A stretch of 64,000 bases of DNA from Actinomycetota bacterium (GTDB taxonomy: Bacteria; Actinomycetota; Thermoleophilia; Gaiellales; Gaiellaceae), in contig PMNA01000026.1 of assembly GCA_003162055.1 (NCBI GenBank), positions 1 through 64,000 of the forward strand, given 5' to 3'. The notes beneath the pieces were generated by a model. The model did not search any database. It was not told where the DNA came from and saw only the letters and a list, made by a program, of their open reading frames with translations. How positions within the stretch are numbered: position 1 is the first letter of the stretch; every line of letters starts with the position of its first letter. Below are positions 35,623-43,396 of this stretch, one piece after another. Made by a program: the position numbers and the translations under genes.

Positions 35623-36699
35623 CTCCGTTTTCTCGCGCTTCCTGCTCACCGTGCTCTCGCCCTGGCTCGGAGCCGCGTCGTCCCCTTCGCCGGCGAGCGT
35701 GAAGTAGAAGACGGCGCCCTTCCCGGGCTCTGAGTCGGCCCAGATACGACCGCCGTGCCGGTCGACAATCCGGGCGACGAGTGCCAGGCCCACTCCCGTT
35801 CCCTCGAACTCGCCGCGGCCGTGCAGGCGCTCGAAGGCCTGGAACAACCGCCCGGACTGACCCATGTCGAACCCCACTCCGTTGTCGCGAACGAACATCA
35901 CGGGCACCTTGTTCAGCCGCGAGGAACCGACCTCGACTCGTGCCTGCGGCTCCGCCCCGCGCGAGAATTTGATCGCGTTGGAGATGAGATTCACGAACAC
36001 CCGCTTGAGCAGGACACGGTCGGCATCGACGACCGGTAGCTCACCGATCTCCAGATCGACATCGGAGGCAGCGAGCTGCGGCTCCAGCTCACCGATAGCC
36101 TCGCGGGTGAGCAGATCGAGATCGACCGACTCGAGCTCGAGTGGCAGACGACTGGCCTGAGCCAAACCGAGCAGATCGGCGACCAGCTCGTTCATGCCCC
36201 GCGCGCCCTTGATGATCAGTTCGATGCAGCGGCGAGCTTCCGGCGGCAAGTTCTCCGAGTGGCGGGCGTCCAGCGTCTGCGCAAAACCCAGCACTGCCTG
36301 CAACGAGGTGCGAAGATCGTGCGAGATCGAGTAGCTGAAGGTCTCGAGCTCGGCATTGGAGATCTCGAGTTCCTTGGTGCGCTCGATCAGAGTGTCGTTC
36401 ATCTCGGCCAGCTCCTGGCTCATCTGCTCGAGCCGGTGCCGAGCCACCGAGAAGGGCCGCATCGCCTCGGCGAGGAAGCGCGCGGCGCGCTCGTCAAGGA
36501 GCTCGCCGTTGAGGTCGTCCGGCGGCTCTCCGGCTCGCAGTGCCTCGACGTGCGCTGCGGCGATGTCCGATGATTCGAGCCCGGCCTGGAGGCTTTGCTT
36601 CCCCAACTCCCGGCCGCGTGCCAGCTCGTCTTCGCTCTCCGCGGCAATGTATGCCCACAAAGAGCCGGCGTAAGCCGATCGCAGATCAGGCTCGCTCAT
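35611..36699 (-). CDS. Sensor histidine kinase with RsbU-type N-terminal domain
   Basis: The protein has about 362 residues and no membrane helix. The N-terminal 90 residues (LWAYIAAESEDELARGRELGKQSLQAGLE) resemble the partner-binding domain of RsbU/RsbR-type stress proteins. A coiled coil (RLEQMSQELAEMNDTLIERTKELEISNAEL) leads to HisKA with the phospho-His in FSYSISHDLRTSLQ, then HATPase_c with NLISNAIKFS, DNGVGFD and GTGVGLALV. ATG 36699 has GGAG nine bases upstream. No response regulator gene is adjacent. Confidence 0.88.
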   Translation of the reverse strand: MSEPDLRSAYAGSLWAYIAAESEDELARGRELGKQSLQAGLESSDIAAAHVEALRAGEPPDDLNGELLDERAARFLAEAMRPFSVARHRLEQMSQELAEMNDTLIERTKELEISNAELETFSYSISHDLRTSLQAVLGFAQTLDARHSENLPPEARRCIELIIKGARGMNELVADLLGLAQASRLPLELESVDLDLLTREAIGELEPQLAASDVDLEIGELPVVDADRVLLKRVFVNLISNAIKFSRGAEPQARVEVGSSRLNKVPVMFVRDNGVGFDMGQSGRLFQAFERLHGRGEFEGTGVGLALVARIVDRHGGRIWADSEPGKGAVFYFTLAGEGDDAAPSQGESTVSRKREKTESDG

Positions 36700-36911
36700 C
36701 GGCTCGATCTCCGCGATTTCTCTCGGCAAGAGTGGTCACCGCCGCCTCGGGCCGTTCTCGAGCGGCGGCCTGCGATGTGGATAGAGCTCGGGCAGCATCA
36801 TCTATTCCCTTTCAGGGTGAGTACTCCAAATCCCTACCCGCTTTCTCGATTATCAAGCGACCATCCGTGCAATTGAGCCGGCCCCGACTGGATATGGAAC
36901 ACTTGCGGCGC

Positions 36912-36984
36912 GGGCGGTTAGCTCAGCTGGGAGAGCGCCTGCCTTACAAGCAGGAGGTCGCTGGTTCGAGACCGGCACCGCCCA
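36912..36984 (+). tRNA. tRNA-Val (anticodon TAC)
   Basis: A full cloverleaf is visible: acceptor GGGCGGT/ACCGCCC, D-arm GCTC/GAGC, anticodon arm CCTGC-CTTACAA-GCAGG with anticodon TAC, variable loop AGGTC, T-arm GCTGG-TTCGAGA-CCGGC with one U-G pair, and discriminator A. CCA is not encoded. The anticodon reads valine GUA/GUG codons. Confidence 0.97.
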
Positions 36985-37156
36985 CTTCTCCGGCGAAAGT
37001 CGGCCCGCGGAGCGCGGCTTAGACTTTCGCCGGTATGGCCTCTGTGCACGAGTCTGCGCGCCTTTGGCGCTTGTGACTCGTCTGCTCCCAGGCGCGGGGC
37101 GGACTAGCCGTGATTGTGGGCAGTGTTCGTGATGTGAGTGTTGGGGACGGCGGATA

Positions 37157-37296
37157 GTGAGCCGCGCCCGCCATGTCGGTCGCTCCGTTTCCGTCAGAAG
37201 TCCGCCTCCCGTTGGGAGGCATGAAGACTTCTGACGGCGAAAGGCAACGGCGACCTGGGGATGGCGTTTGTGAGCCGCGCCCGCCATGTCGGTCGC
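37157..37296. repeat. Perfect 27-base direct repeat, 113 bases apart
   Basis: The same 27 bases, beginning GTGAGCCGCGCCCGCC and ending TGTCGGTCGC, occur at 37157-37183 and 37270-37296. They flank the hairpin at 37191-37237. Neither copy lies in a gene. Confidence 0.85.
37191..37237. other. Long two-tier perfect hairpin
   Basis: CCGTCAGAAGTC (37191-37202) pairs perfectly with GACTTCTGACGG (37226-37237). Inside, GCCTCCC pairs with GGGAGGC around a GTT loop, with an ATGAA bulge on one side. In total 19 base pairs are unbroken. It could be a structured RNA, a terminator of the tRNA transcript, or an element end. Confidence 0.75.
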
Positions 37297-37509
37297 GGCG
37301 GCCGTCGACGCCCCGAGAAAGCAAGGTAGCGGTTCTAGTTGTATGGGCGCCTCTGACCGAGTAGTCCGGCGGTGGGCTACTTTTACAGGGCATTCGTCGG
37401 CGGGTAGACCGTTTTCAGCTGATGTTTATCCAGGTTTTACGCGGGTTTTACGTCTAGATACCCCTTCTAGATGGCGGCCTCGGAGGGGCTTCAGGTACCC
37501 TGATCGGCC

Positions 37510-39036
37510 ATGCGCAAGCTAGTTCGAGGAAGTGTCATCCTCCTCGCCGCAATGGTCGTTCTGGCGACCGGCGCCTCGGGGGCACGGAAGATGGCGACGG
37601 TCAAGGCCTCTTCTGGTGCGCTGAACACCGCTATTTTCTTCACGCCACTCTCCTCCACCGCCGACAACGCGACCGAGCTCGAGCGCATACAGGCGGCCGG
37701 CGCGAAGTACACGGCGATCCACGTGTATTGGAGCCAGATCGCGCCCTCGGGAACAACGAAGCCGGCCGGCTTCCAGGCTGACGATCCTGCCGACTCCAAC
37801 TACAAGTGGGCTGGCACGGACAACCAGGTCAAGGCTGCTGTGGCTGCCGGCCTCAAGCCGATGGTGTTCATTACGCAAGCTCCCGAGTGGGCCGAAGGCT
37901 CAGGTATCGGATCGCAGGACCGGGGCAGCCACAAACCGAGCCCGAGCGAGCTGGCGAAGTTCGTGACCGCCGCGGCGACACGCTATAGCGGAAGCTTCGA
38001 CGGGCTACCGAGAGTGCAGTACTGGGCGATCTGGAACGAGCCCAACCTGAATACGTTCCTCGACCCTCAGGTAGTCAAGAAGAAGGCTTTTTCCCCCGCC
38101 TGGTACCGCTCGATGCTCAACGCCGCGGCCGATGCCATCCACGGGGTGAGTGCGAGCAACGTCGTCATCGGCGGAGAGACGGCGCCGTTCGGCTTCAACA
38201 CGGCGAATCGAACCCAAACCAGGCCGATCACCTTCATGGAGAACGTGCTCTGCGTAAAAGAGAAGAAGGTCGTCAACAAAAAGACCAAGGCGGTCACCTA
38301 TACCTACAAGGCCTCCTGCAAGACGAAGACGAAATTCGACGTCTGGTCACATCACCCGTACACGCAGGGCGGCCCGACGATGAAGTCGCCGAACCACGGC
38401 AACGCATCGCTCGGCGACATGGGCGCGATGCGGAGCGTGTTGAACGCCGCCATCAAGGCGAACCACGTCGTATCCAGTCAGAAACCACGGCTCTGGGTGA
38501 CGGAGTTCAGCTGGGATTCCAAGCCGCCCGATCCGGGGGGCGTCCCGATCGCACTGGAGACGCGCTGGGTCTCGCAGATGCTCTATCAGATGCGGATCTC
38601 CGGGGTATCGCTCGTGAGCTGGTTCCTTCTGAGCGACCAGCCGATGGACTCCTCGAAATTCCAATCCGGCCTCTATTACGCCAGTTCCAGCGGTATCTCT
38701 TCGGAGAGAGCCAAGCCCATCTTGCGCGCCTTCCGCTTCCCCTTCGTTGCCATGCCTCAGACAGTCAAGGGCAAGACAACGGTGACGCTTTGGGGGCGAA
38801 CGCCGGCCGGCAAGTCGGGTCAAGTTTTAATCGAGAGCAAGTCCGGCAGCAAGTGGAAGAAGGTCAAGACGCTGTCGGCCAACAGCTTCGGCATCTTCAA
38901 GGCCCGTATCGCGAAGCCTGCGGGAGCCACGTCCTTCAAAGCACTCCTGTCTAACGGAAGCGATCAGTCCGCCGCGTTCGCGCTGAAGACCCCAAAGAAG
39001 TCCTGGCACGGCGGCGTTTTCGGGATAAACACTTGA
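37510..39036 (+). CDS. Secreted clan GH-A glycoside hydrolase (GH39/GH5-like)
   Basis: The 508-residue protein has a Sec signal peptide (MRKLVRGSVILLAAMVVLATGASGA). A TIM barrel follows, where the acid/base Glu is in YWAIWNEPNLNTF and the nucleophile Glu in RLWVTEFSWDSKP, the standard clan GH-A pair. A C-terminal beta domain of about 90 residues starts near QTVKGKTTVTLWGRTP. It should cut a polysaccharide outside the cell. Its position at the head of the polysaccharide locus suggests trimming or turnover of that polymer. Confidence 0.85.
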   Translation: MRKLVRGSVILLAAMVVLATGASGARKMATVKASSGALNTAIFFTPLSSTADNATELERIQAAGAKYTAIHVYWSQIAPSGTTKPAGFQADDPADSNYKWAGTDNQVKAAVAAGLKPMVFITQAPEWAEGSGIGSQDRGSHKPSPSELAKFVTAAATRYSGSFDGLPRVQYWAIWNEPNLNTFLDPQVVKKKAFSPAWYRSMLNAAADAIHGVSASNVVIGGETAPFGFNTANRTQTRPITFMENVLCVKEKKVVNKKTKAVTYTYKASCKTKTKFDVWSHHPYTQGGPTMKSPNHGNASLGDMGAMRSVLNAAIKANHVVSSQKPRLWVTEFSWDSKPPDPGGVPIALETRWVSQMLYQMRISGVSLVSWFLLSDQPMDSSKFQSGLYYASSSGISSERAKPILRAFRFPFVAMPQTVKGKTTVTLWGRTPAGKSGQVLIESKSGSKWKKVKTLSANSFGIFKARIAKPAGATSFKALLSNGSDQSAAFALKTPKKSWHGGVFGINT

Positions 39037-39211
39037 GCTCCTCCGAGAGCTCGTCGAGACAGCACACCTCTTAGCAAGCTTCTTCGCAGCCCGGGAACTG
39101 CCTGTCCCGAAGCTCTTCCGTAGCGACCGGTATACCGATTCGGGAGTCTGGGCTTTCGGCAGCGAACGCGAGCCATCCAGGTGCTCCTGACCTCCGACTC
39201 GCCGCTCGGAA

Positions 39212-39241
39212 CGCGAGATCCCGACGCAGTGTGATCTCGCG
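39212..39241. terminator. Terminator-like hairpin between convergent genes
   Basis: CGCGAGATC pairs with GATCTCGCG (nine perfect pairs, 12-base loop), followed by AAAAA on the plus strand. It lies between the glycosidase and the convergent small secreted protein gene. Confidence 0.55.
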
Positions 39242-39259
39242 AAAAAGCGCCGAGCCGGG

Positions 39260-39745
39260 CTAGGTGCGCTGTTTCCGAATAGCGTTGATGCCGATTGCGA
39301 TCGTCGTGAGAACGATCAGGGCAAGTAGGGCGCCGAGACGCCCGGTGCTTCCGGAACCGGGACTCGTGATCACCGCGCCGAGCGACCTTCCGAGCGACGC
39401 CGACGGCGTCTTGACCGTGGCGACATGGATTTTGCCGATCGAAGCGCCGTAGCGGGAATCGGTTGCAATATTCCTGAGCGTGTTGCGGTGCGCCGACTTA
39501 GGTACGGAGTTGAGTACCTTCCGAGTTGTCACCGAAGGCGCAACGGTCTTCTTTTTCCCGCTCGTCGCTTTCGAGCCACCGGCCGAGGGCGGATTATCGA
39601 CGTACTGCTGGCACGCGGAGCAGTTGCCTGCCCCGGCGGCCATCGCAGCGGCGGGAACGATCAGCGCGGCGACCAAGATACAACTGGCAATGAATTTGCG
39701 CGAAATCACAGTAGGCACCAGCCTTTCCCGGTCTCGACGCGACAC
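39260..39745 (-). CDS. Small exported protein with C-terminal membrane tail
   Basis: The protein has up to 161 residues: a signal peptide (KFIASCILVAALIVPAAAMAA), a CSAC dithiol just after it, a Ser/Thr/Lys-rich middle, and at the C-terminus SPGSGSTGRLGALLALIVLTT followed by a basic end (RKQRT). The tail is laid out like a cell-wall sorting signal but has no LPxTG. The start is uncertain (39745, 39718 or 39706). It is divergent from the ligase gene at 39773. I do not recognise a family. Confidence 0.65.
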   Translation of the reverse strand: MSRRDRERLVPTVISRKFIASCILVAALIVPAAAMAAGAGNCSACQQYVDNPPSAGGSKATSGKKKTVAPSVTTRKVLNSVPKSAHRNTLRNIATDSRYGASIGKIHVATVKTPSASLGRSLGAVITSPGSGSTGRLGALLALIVLTTIAIGINAIRKQRT

Positions 39746-39772
39746 GACACGAACGTTTAGTCTACCAATCCT

Positions 39773-41734
39773 GTGCCGCTGCTAAACAGAATTCGCTCGG
39801 CTGCTTTCTCACCGAGTCTGCAGATTGCGTCTCTCGTAGCGATCGTGACGTTCGTAGCCGCCTACGACAACGGCAGCTACTCACTCCCGAGTCGGAATGT
39901 CCTCGCCATCGCCGTCTGGTGGGTCGTGATCGTCGGCGTGGCGTTACGCGCGCTGAGCCTGGAGGGTTCGACCCGCGCTTCAGTCGCTCTGGGCGGAGTC
40001 ATCGCTGCGCTCTGCGCCTGGACATTCATCTCGGTGTTCTGGGCGCCGAGCGCCGAGAACGCGTTCAACGAGTTCAACCGCGTGTCCCTGTTCCTCGGCG
40101 TCTTCGTGCTGACAACGCTTGCCGCTCGGCACCTGCCGGCCTCGTACTGGTGCAACGCGCTGGCGATCGCGATCTCGGCGGTGACCGTCGTCGCTCTCAT
40201 CAGTCGGTTTTTCCCGGGTACTTTCTCCGACCAGGGGCTAAACGCATCACTCCCGAGTGTTGCGAACCGGCTCAGTTTCCCGCTGGGGTACTGGAACGGG
40301 CTGGCGATCTTCGCGGCACTCGCTCTACCCTTGCTGCTTCGAGTCGCCGTCTCGAGCAGCAACGCTATGACCAGAGCGCTCTCCGTGGCGCCTATGCCGG
40401 CGATCGCCTCGGCGGTGTTCCTGGCCTCCTCGCGAGGCGGAGCTCTGACAGCTTTCGTAGGCATCGTCGCCTTTCTCCTGCTCACCTCGCGACGCTGGAC
40501 GGCAAGCGCCGCTCTTTTCTGGGGGCTGGCCGGCTCGGCGGCTTCGATACTCGTACTCGACTCCCGCAACGAGCTCGTCAATGGGCCGCTTGGAACGAGC
40601 ACAGTCGAGCACCAGGGTCGAATTGCGGCACTGCTCGTGGCGCTCTGCTGCGTGCTCGCCGGTAGCGCCTATGCGCTAAGCCGCGAATTCGCGTCCCGCT
40701 TTGCAGAGAAGCGGACCTTCCGCCCCAAGCCCTGGCTGGGGCGGACCATCGTTGCGCTCGTAGTGGGGCTGTTCGTGATCGGGATCGTCGCCAGCCATCC
40801 GATTCGACAATTCGACGCCTTCAAGCGGGCGCCGTTTACCCCGACGAACAATTACGCAGCACAGCATTTGACCAGCGGCAGCGGCAGCGGGCGCTGGCAG
40901 TTCTGGACGGCCTCGATCGACCAGTGGAAGAGTCACCCGGTGCTCGGCAACGGAGCGGGCTCGTACGAGGCGTGGTGGCCCAAACACGAGCCGGCCGACT
41001 ACCCGCACCCGGTGAAGGACGCCCATTCTCTCTATTTGCAGTCGCTCGGAGAGCTGGGGATTCCAGGTTTTGCTCTCGTTCTGTCGCTGGCGTTGCTCGG
41101 AATCGGAATCGGAGCGCGGCGCGCATTACGAAGGTCAGGTGAAAAACGCGCGAACCTGGCGGCGCTGACCGCCGTTTTCGCCGCCTTCTCGGTAGCGGCG
41201 GCGGTCGATTGGATGTGGGAGCTAACCGTCGTGGCCGGGGTTGGAATCGTCGCGCTCGCGCTTCTCAGCAGCGCTGCCGTCACCGATCCCGGCCGGCCGC
41301 GGTTGGTCGAGAGCAACGAGCCACGCCACCGGCAAAGAGGATTCGGCTTCGGCGTAGCCGCGCTCGTGGGTGTCTGGCTGCTCATCTGTGCGCAGGGGGT
41401 TCCGCTCCTCTCTCAATTGAGAATCAAGGACAGCCAGGCGTACGTAAACAGCGGAAACACGAATCAGGCAATTCGAGCCGCCATGGATGCCCGAAATCTC
41501 CAGCCCTGGGCAGCGAGCCCCTACCTCCAGCTTGCGCTCGTAGCCGAAAAGGAGGGGCAGTTCGAGCAGGCGCATAACTGGATCAACAGTGCGATCAAGC
41601 GCGACCCGAGCGACTGGCACCTCTGGCTGGTAGCCTCTCGCCTCGACATCGAGCTGGGCGATTCGAAGGGCGCGCAACAGAGTCTGAAACAAGCGAAATC
41701 GCTCAATCCGAGATCGCCGATCTTCGCCGGTTAG
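39773..41734 (+). CDS. O-antigen-ligase-like membrane protein with C-terminal TPR region
   Basis: The 653-residue protein has about 12 helices. It carries the ligase/polymerase (Wzy_C) signature around residues 370-420: GRWQFWTASIDQWKSHPVLGNGAGSYE, then HPVKDAHSLYLQSLGELGIPG. Its last 120 residues form TPR-like helical repeats (SGNTNQAIRAAMDARNLQPW; EKEGQFEQAHNWINSAI). It probably polymerises or attaches the polysaccharide on the outer face of the membrane. It starts at GTG 39773. Confidence 0.85.
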   Translation: MPLLNRIRSAAFSPSLQIASLVAIVTFVAAYDNGSYSLPSRNVLAIAVWWVVIVGVALRALSLEGSTRASVALGGVIAALCAWTFISVFWAPSAENAFNEFNRVSLFLGVFVLTTLAARHLPASYWCNALAIAISAVTVVALISRFFPGTFSDQGLNASLPSVANRLSFPLGYWNGLAIFAALALPLLLRVAVSSSNAMTRALSVAPMPAIASAVFLASSRGGALTAFVGIVAFLLLTSRRWTASAALFWGLAGSAASILVLDSRNELVNGPLGTSTVEHQGRIAALLVALCCVLAGSAYALSREFASRFAEKRTFRPKPWLGRTIVALVVGLFVIGIVASHPIRQFDAFKRAPFTPTNNYAAQHLTSGSGSGRWQFWTASIDQWKSHPVLGNGAGSYEAWWPKHEPADYPHPVKDAHSLYLQSLGELGIPGFALVLSLALLGIGIGARRALRRSGEKRANLAALTAVFAAFSVAAAVDWMWELTVVAGVGIVALALLSSAAVTDPGRPRLVESNEPRHRQRGFGFGVAALVGVWLLICAQGVPLLSQLRIKDSQAYVNSGNTNQAIRAAMDARNLQPWAASPYLQLALVAEKEGQFEQAHNWINSAIKRDPSDWHLWLVASRLDIELGDSKGAQQSLKQAKSLNPRSPIFAG

Positions 41735-41827
41735 CACAAAAGAGCGCATTTCGGCCGTTGGTCAGCCCGATTCGAGAGCGATTTCGATCTCGGGATCAAC
41801 GTAAAATGCAGGTAAGAATTAGGAGTT

Positions 41828-41851
41828 TGCCTATTGCCATCAAAATAGGCA
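41828..41851. other. Intergenic hairpin before the initiating glycosyltransferase
   Basis: TGCCTATT pairs perfectly with AATAGGCA over an eight-base loop, in an AT-rich patch about 75 bases before TTG 41925. There is no U-run, so it is more likely an operator or leader structure than a terminator. Confidence 0.5.
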
Positions 41852-41924
41852 GGTGTTAGCGTAGGCTGAGTTGGGAAACGTAACCTGACCACCGCCAACG
41901 TATTCGAACGAAGCGGAGTAGTAG

Positions 41925-43391
41925 TTGGAGATTCACTCGCCAGATCCCGAGACGCTCGCAAGCCGACTCGCGAGCGCCGGGCTGAATAGCGCCGAAACAG
42001 CCGATTCGCACGCGGCCGTTGGCAGCATCGATGCTTGGCCGCGGCGCTCATCCAACGAGACCCGTGATGCGCTCCTGCGCCGAATGCTTGCCGCCAGCGA
42101 CATCCTGGCGGTTCTTTTCGGCGCGCTCTCCGTCGGCTTCGTATTCGGCGACAACGTGAATGCGCTGTTCTGGACGATCACGCTCGCCCCGCTGTGGGTG
42201 TTGCTGTCGAAGCTCGTCGGCCTGTACGACCGCGACCAGCGGTCGCTGCGACACCTCACGATCGACGAGACCGCCCCGCTCGCGGTCTGGGCCCTGCTCG
42301 GCTCGGCCGGCGTCGGTCTCTTCTTCCACTTGCCCGTACCGGGATCGCTCTCGATAAGCGAGACGGGGCATCTGGCTCTTGTCGTCTTTGTCTCTGCCTT
42401 CGCCATAAGAGGTCTTACCCGCCACCTCTGGCGAAGTATCACTCCGCCGGAGCGCACCGTCGTCGTCGGCTCCGGTCCCGAGACCGAAGCGTTCCTGCGT
42501 AAGGTCGAGCTGTTCCCCGAGACGCATCTCGAGGTCGTCGCCAACATCCCGGAGATGGACTTCGAGGACCTGCGCAGCGAAGACGGCTGGTGGCGATCGA
42601 TCGACAGGATCGTCGTCGCCTCTGCCGCCACTGACGGGCGAGATGTCGCTCGGCTGATCGCATTTGGTCAAGAACACAGCATCAGACTCAGCGTCATCCC
42701 CCTGACGCAGGGCCTCTTCGGCACCGCTGTTCAGCTCAGCCGCATCGCCGACCTTCCGGTGCTCGAGTACCGCACCTGGAATATTGGCCGCTCGACCCTC
42801 CTCCTGAAGCGCCTGCTCGATTTCTTCATCGGCCTGGTCGCGCTGATCGTCCTGCTTCCTGTCTTCGCCCTGATCGCGCTCGCAATCAAGCTCGACAGTA
42901 GGGGCCCGGCCATCTACTCGCAGAACCGCGCCGGCCTCGGCGGAAGGCCTTTCCTGATGCTCAAGTTCCGCACGATGGTCCGCGACGCCGAGGAGCAGCT
43001 GAAAGATCTCGTGCCCTTCGACAAGCTTGCCGAGCCGATGTTCAAGCTGGCCGACGATCCTCGCATCACGCGTGTCGGGCGCGTCCTCAGGCGCTGGAGC
43101 CTCGATGAGCTGCCGCAGCTGGCTAACGTGCTGGTTGGCAGGATGAGCCTGGTCGGGCCACGGCCGGAGCAGGTAGAGCTGGTCGAGCGCTACAAGTCGG
43201 AGCACCTGTTCAGAATCTCGGTGAAACCCGGCCTCACAGGGCCGATGCAGGTCTACGGACGAGGCAGGCTCAAGTTCTACGAGCGTCTCGCCGTCGAGCG
43301 CGAGTACATCGAGAACCTCTCCCTCGGCCGCGACCTGCGCATCCTTGCGCTGACGGTCGGCGTGGTGCTCGGGCGCAAGGGCGCCGTTTAG
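41925..43391 (+). CDS. Undecaprenyl-phosphate sugar-1-phosphate transferase (initiating enzyme)
   Basis: The 488-residue protein has four N-terminal helices (about 50-160), a CoA-binding-like middle domain and the polyprenyl glycosylphosphotransferase domain from [28 protein letters not shown]. The catalytic part shows [20 protein letters not shown] and [24 protein letters not shown], as in WbaP/ExoY. It loads the first sugar phosphate onto undecaprenyl phosphate in the inner membrane. TTG 41925 has GGAG six bases upstream. It converges on the polymerase gene with five bases between them. Confidence 0.93.
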   Translation: MEIHSPDPETLASRLASAGLNSAETADSHAAVGSIDAWPRRSSNETRDALLRRMLAASDILAVLFGALSVGFVFGDNVNALFWTITLAPLWVLLSKLVGLYDRDQRSLRHLTIDETAPLAVWALLGSAGVGLFFHLPVPGSLSISETGHLALVVFVSAFAIRGLTRHLWRSITPPERTVVVGSGPETEAFLRKVELFPETHLEVVANIPEMDFEDLRSEDGWWRSIDRIVVASAATDGRDVARLIAFGQEHSIRLSVIPLTQGLFGTAVQLSRIADLPVLEYRTWNIGRSTLLLKRLLDFFIGLVALIVLLPVFALIALAIKLDSRGPAIYSQNRAGLGGRPFLMLKFRTMVRDAEEQLKDLVPFDKLAEPMFKLADDPRITRVGRVLRRWSLDELPQLANVLVGRMSLVGPRPEQVELVERYKSEHLFRISVKPGLTGPMQVYGRGRLKFYERLAVEREYIENLSLGRDLRILALTVGVVLGRKGAV

Positions 43392-43396
43392 CGCAA

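Larger units (their letters stand above)
36985..37509. other. Non-coding structured region downstream of tRNA-Val
   Basis: No gene is visible in these 525 bases. The stretch holds a strong hairpin (37191-37237) and a perfect 27-base direct repeat (37157-37183 and 37270-37296). An AT-richer segment just before the glycosidase gene (about 37380-37470) may contain its promoter. Confidence 0.6.
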
